A DNA stretch of 22,833 nt from positions 1-22,833 of the forward strand of contig USDU01000011.1 in the NCBI GenBank assembly GCA_900553635.1. The letters run 5' to 3'. The position numbers and the translations under genes are program-made. Origin of the DNA: an uncultured Lachnospiraceae bacterium. Its GTDB lineage: Bacteria > Bacillota_A > Clostridia > Lachnospirales > Lachnospiraceae. A model generated the notes under the pieces. That model did no database searches and was not told the DNA's origin. It was given only the letters and a program-made list of their open reading frames with translations. Shown piece after piece: positions 22,161 to 22,833 of the stretch; position 1 is the stretch's first letter; each line of letters begins with the position of its first letter.

Positions 22161-22833
22161 ATGATTGACATGCAAAATGTGACAAAGTCCTATGCCACGG
22201 GCGTGCAGGCCTTAAACGGCGTGACGCTGCATATTGACAAGGGCGAATTTGTTTTTATCGTAGGAAACAGCGGTTCCGGTAAGTCTACGCTGATTAAGCT
22301 GCTTCTGAAGGAGCTGGATCCCAGCTCCGGAACCATTAAGGTAAATGGAATTAATCTGAATAAGATGAAAGCGCAGGCCATCCCCAAGTACCGCAGAAAG
22401 CTGGGCGTGGTGTTCCAGGATTTCCGTCTTCTGAAGGACCGGAATGTCTATGAAAATATCGCGTTCGCCCAGCGGGTTATCGCGACCCCAAGCAAGGATA
22501 TCCGCAAGAATGTGCCGAAGATGCTGTCCCTGGTGGGACTGGCGGAGAAGTATAAGTCATTCCCGAAGCAGCTTTCCGGCGGCGAGCAGCAGCGTGTGGC
22601 TCTGGCGAGAGCCCTGGTGAACCGGCCCAATATTCTTCTGGCCGACGAGCCCACCGGTAATCTGGACCCAAAGAATTCCAGGGAAATCATGAAGCTTCTG
22701 GAGACTATCAATGAGCGCGGTACCACCGTTCTGGTGGTGACCCACAACCAGGAGATTGTAGATCAGATGAAGAAGCGGGTAATTGTTATGAACAAAGGCG
22801 TCATTATCAGTGACGAGCGCAACGCTGGGTACA
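22161..22833 (+). CDS. ftsE: Cell division ATP-binding protein FtsE, cut at the window end
   Basis: An ABC ATPase of 224 visible residues; the full protein is usually about 230, so only a few residues are missing. FtsE pairs with the membrane protein FtsX to control peptidoglycan hydrolases during division, and in spore formers such as B. subtilis FtsEX also acts in sporulation. Motifs: Walker A VGNSGSGKST, Q-loop VVFQDFRLL, ABC signature LSGGEQQRVALARAL, Walker B ILLADEPTGNLDP and the switch His in VVTHNQE. MIDMQNVTKSYATGVQALNGV is the typical start, seven bases after GAGGAG at 22148-22153. ftsX would be expected just beyond the window. The 161 bases upstream hold the structured inverted-repeat element. 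Confidence 0.95.
   Translation, partial: MIDMQNVTKSYATGVQALNGVTLHIDKGEFVFIVGNSGSGKSTLIKLLLKELDPSSGTIKVNGINLNKMKAQAIPKYRRKLGVVFQDFRLLKDRNVYENIAFAQRVIATPSKDIRKNVPKMLSLVGLAEKYKSFPKQLSGGEQQRVALARALVNRPNILLADEPTGNLDPKNSREIMKLLETINERGTTVLVVTHNQEIVDQMKKRVIVMNKGVIISDERNAGY

Overview
The window reads as chromosome of a spore-forming, Gram-positive anaerobe of the Clostridia, most likely Lachnospiraceae. The signs are a spoVA locus, strong AGGAGG-type ribosome binding sites, textbook sigma-A promoters, Rho-independent terminators, a DegV protein, a mannose-family PTS, a YitT protein and ftsE preceded by a PucR/CdaR-type regulator. This assignment rests on recognised gene families, not on a database search. 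No integrase, transposase, tRNA, rRNA or CRISPR array was seen.

Layout. (1) 1-1104: end of a sporulation operon (3' part of spoVAD, then spoVAE). (2) 1132-2143: a DegV lipid-binding protein with its own promoter and terminator. (3) 2150-6140: a promoter, an 819-residue TPR / acidic linker / AAA-like protein of unknown role, and a MATE transporter one base downstream, closed by a terminator. (4) 6219-13646: an AT-richer seven-gene operon with a FrlB-like SIS deglycase, a LevR-like PRD regulator, a second SIS protein, and EIIA, EIIB, EIIC and EIID of a mannose-family PTS, ending in a strong bidirectional terminator. (5) 13669-14601 on the minus strand: a 1-phosphofructokinase-type PfkB kinase with a near-consensus promoter. 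(6) 14743-19005: a TetR repressor with a palindromic operator inside its own promoter, then a cytoplasmic GH13 alpha-glucan hydrolase and the glycogen branching enzyme GlgB, closed by a strong terminator. (7) 19112-20579 on the minus strand: a small membrane-anchored protein with a degenerate FMN-binding-like domain, a long hairpin, and a YitT membrane protein. (8) 20911-22833: a PucR/CdaR-like regulator, a structured inverted-repeat element, and ftsE, which is cut by the window end.

How they work together. The operon in region 4 most resembles the Salmonella gfr and E. coli frl systems. There a PTS or permease imports Amadori products such as fructoselysine and glucoselysine, and SIS-fold deglycases split the 6-phosphates into glucose-6-phosphate and the amine. 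Its regulator keeps LevR architecture but has lost the residues needed to drive sigma-54, and no -24/-12 promoter is visible. Region 6 looks like an alpha-glucan storage or turnover unit under a TetR switch.

The points most worth a second look are the inverted-repeat, cloverleaf-capable element between the PucR-like gene and ftsE, the degenerate LevR-like regulator with its two-deglycase PTS operon, the TPR-AAA protein with an altered Walker B motif, and the 22-bp hairpin between the two minus-strand genes.
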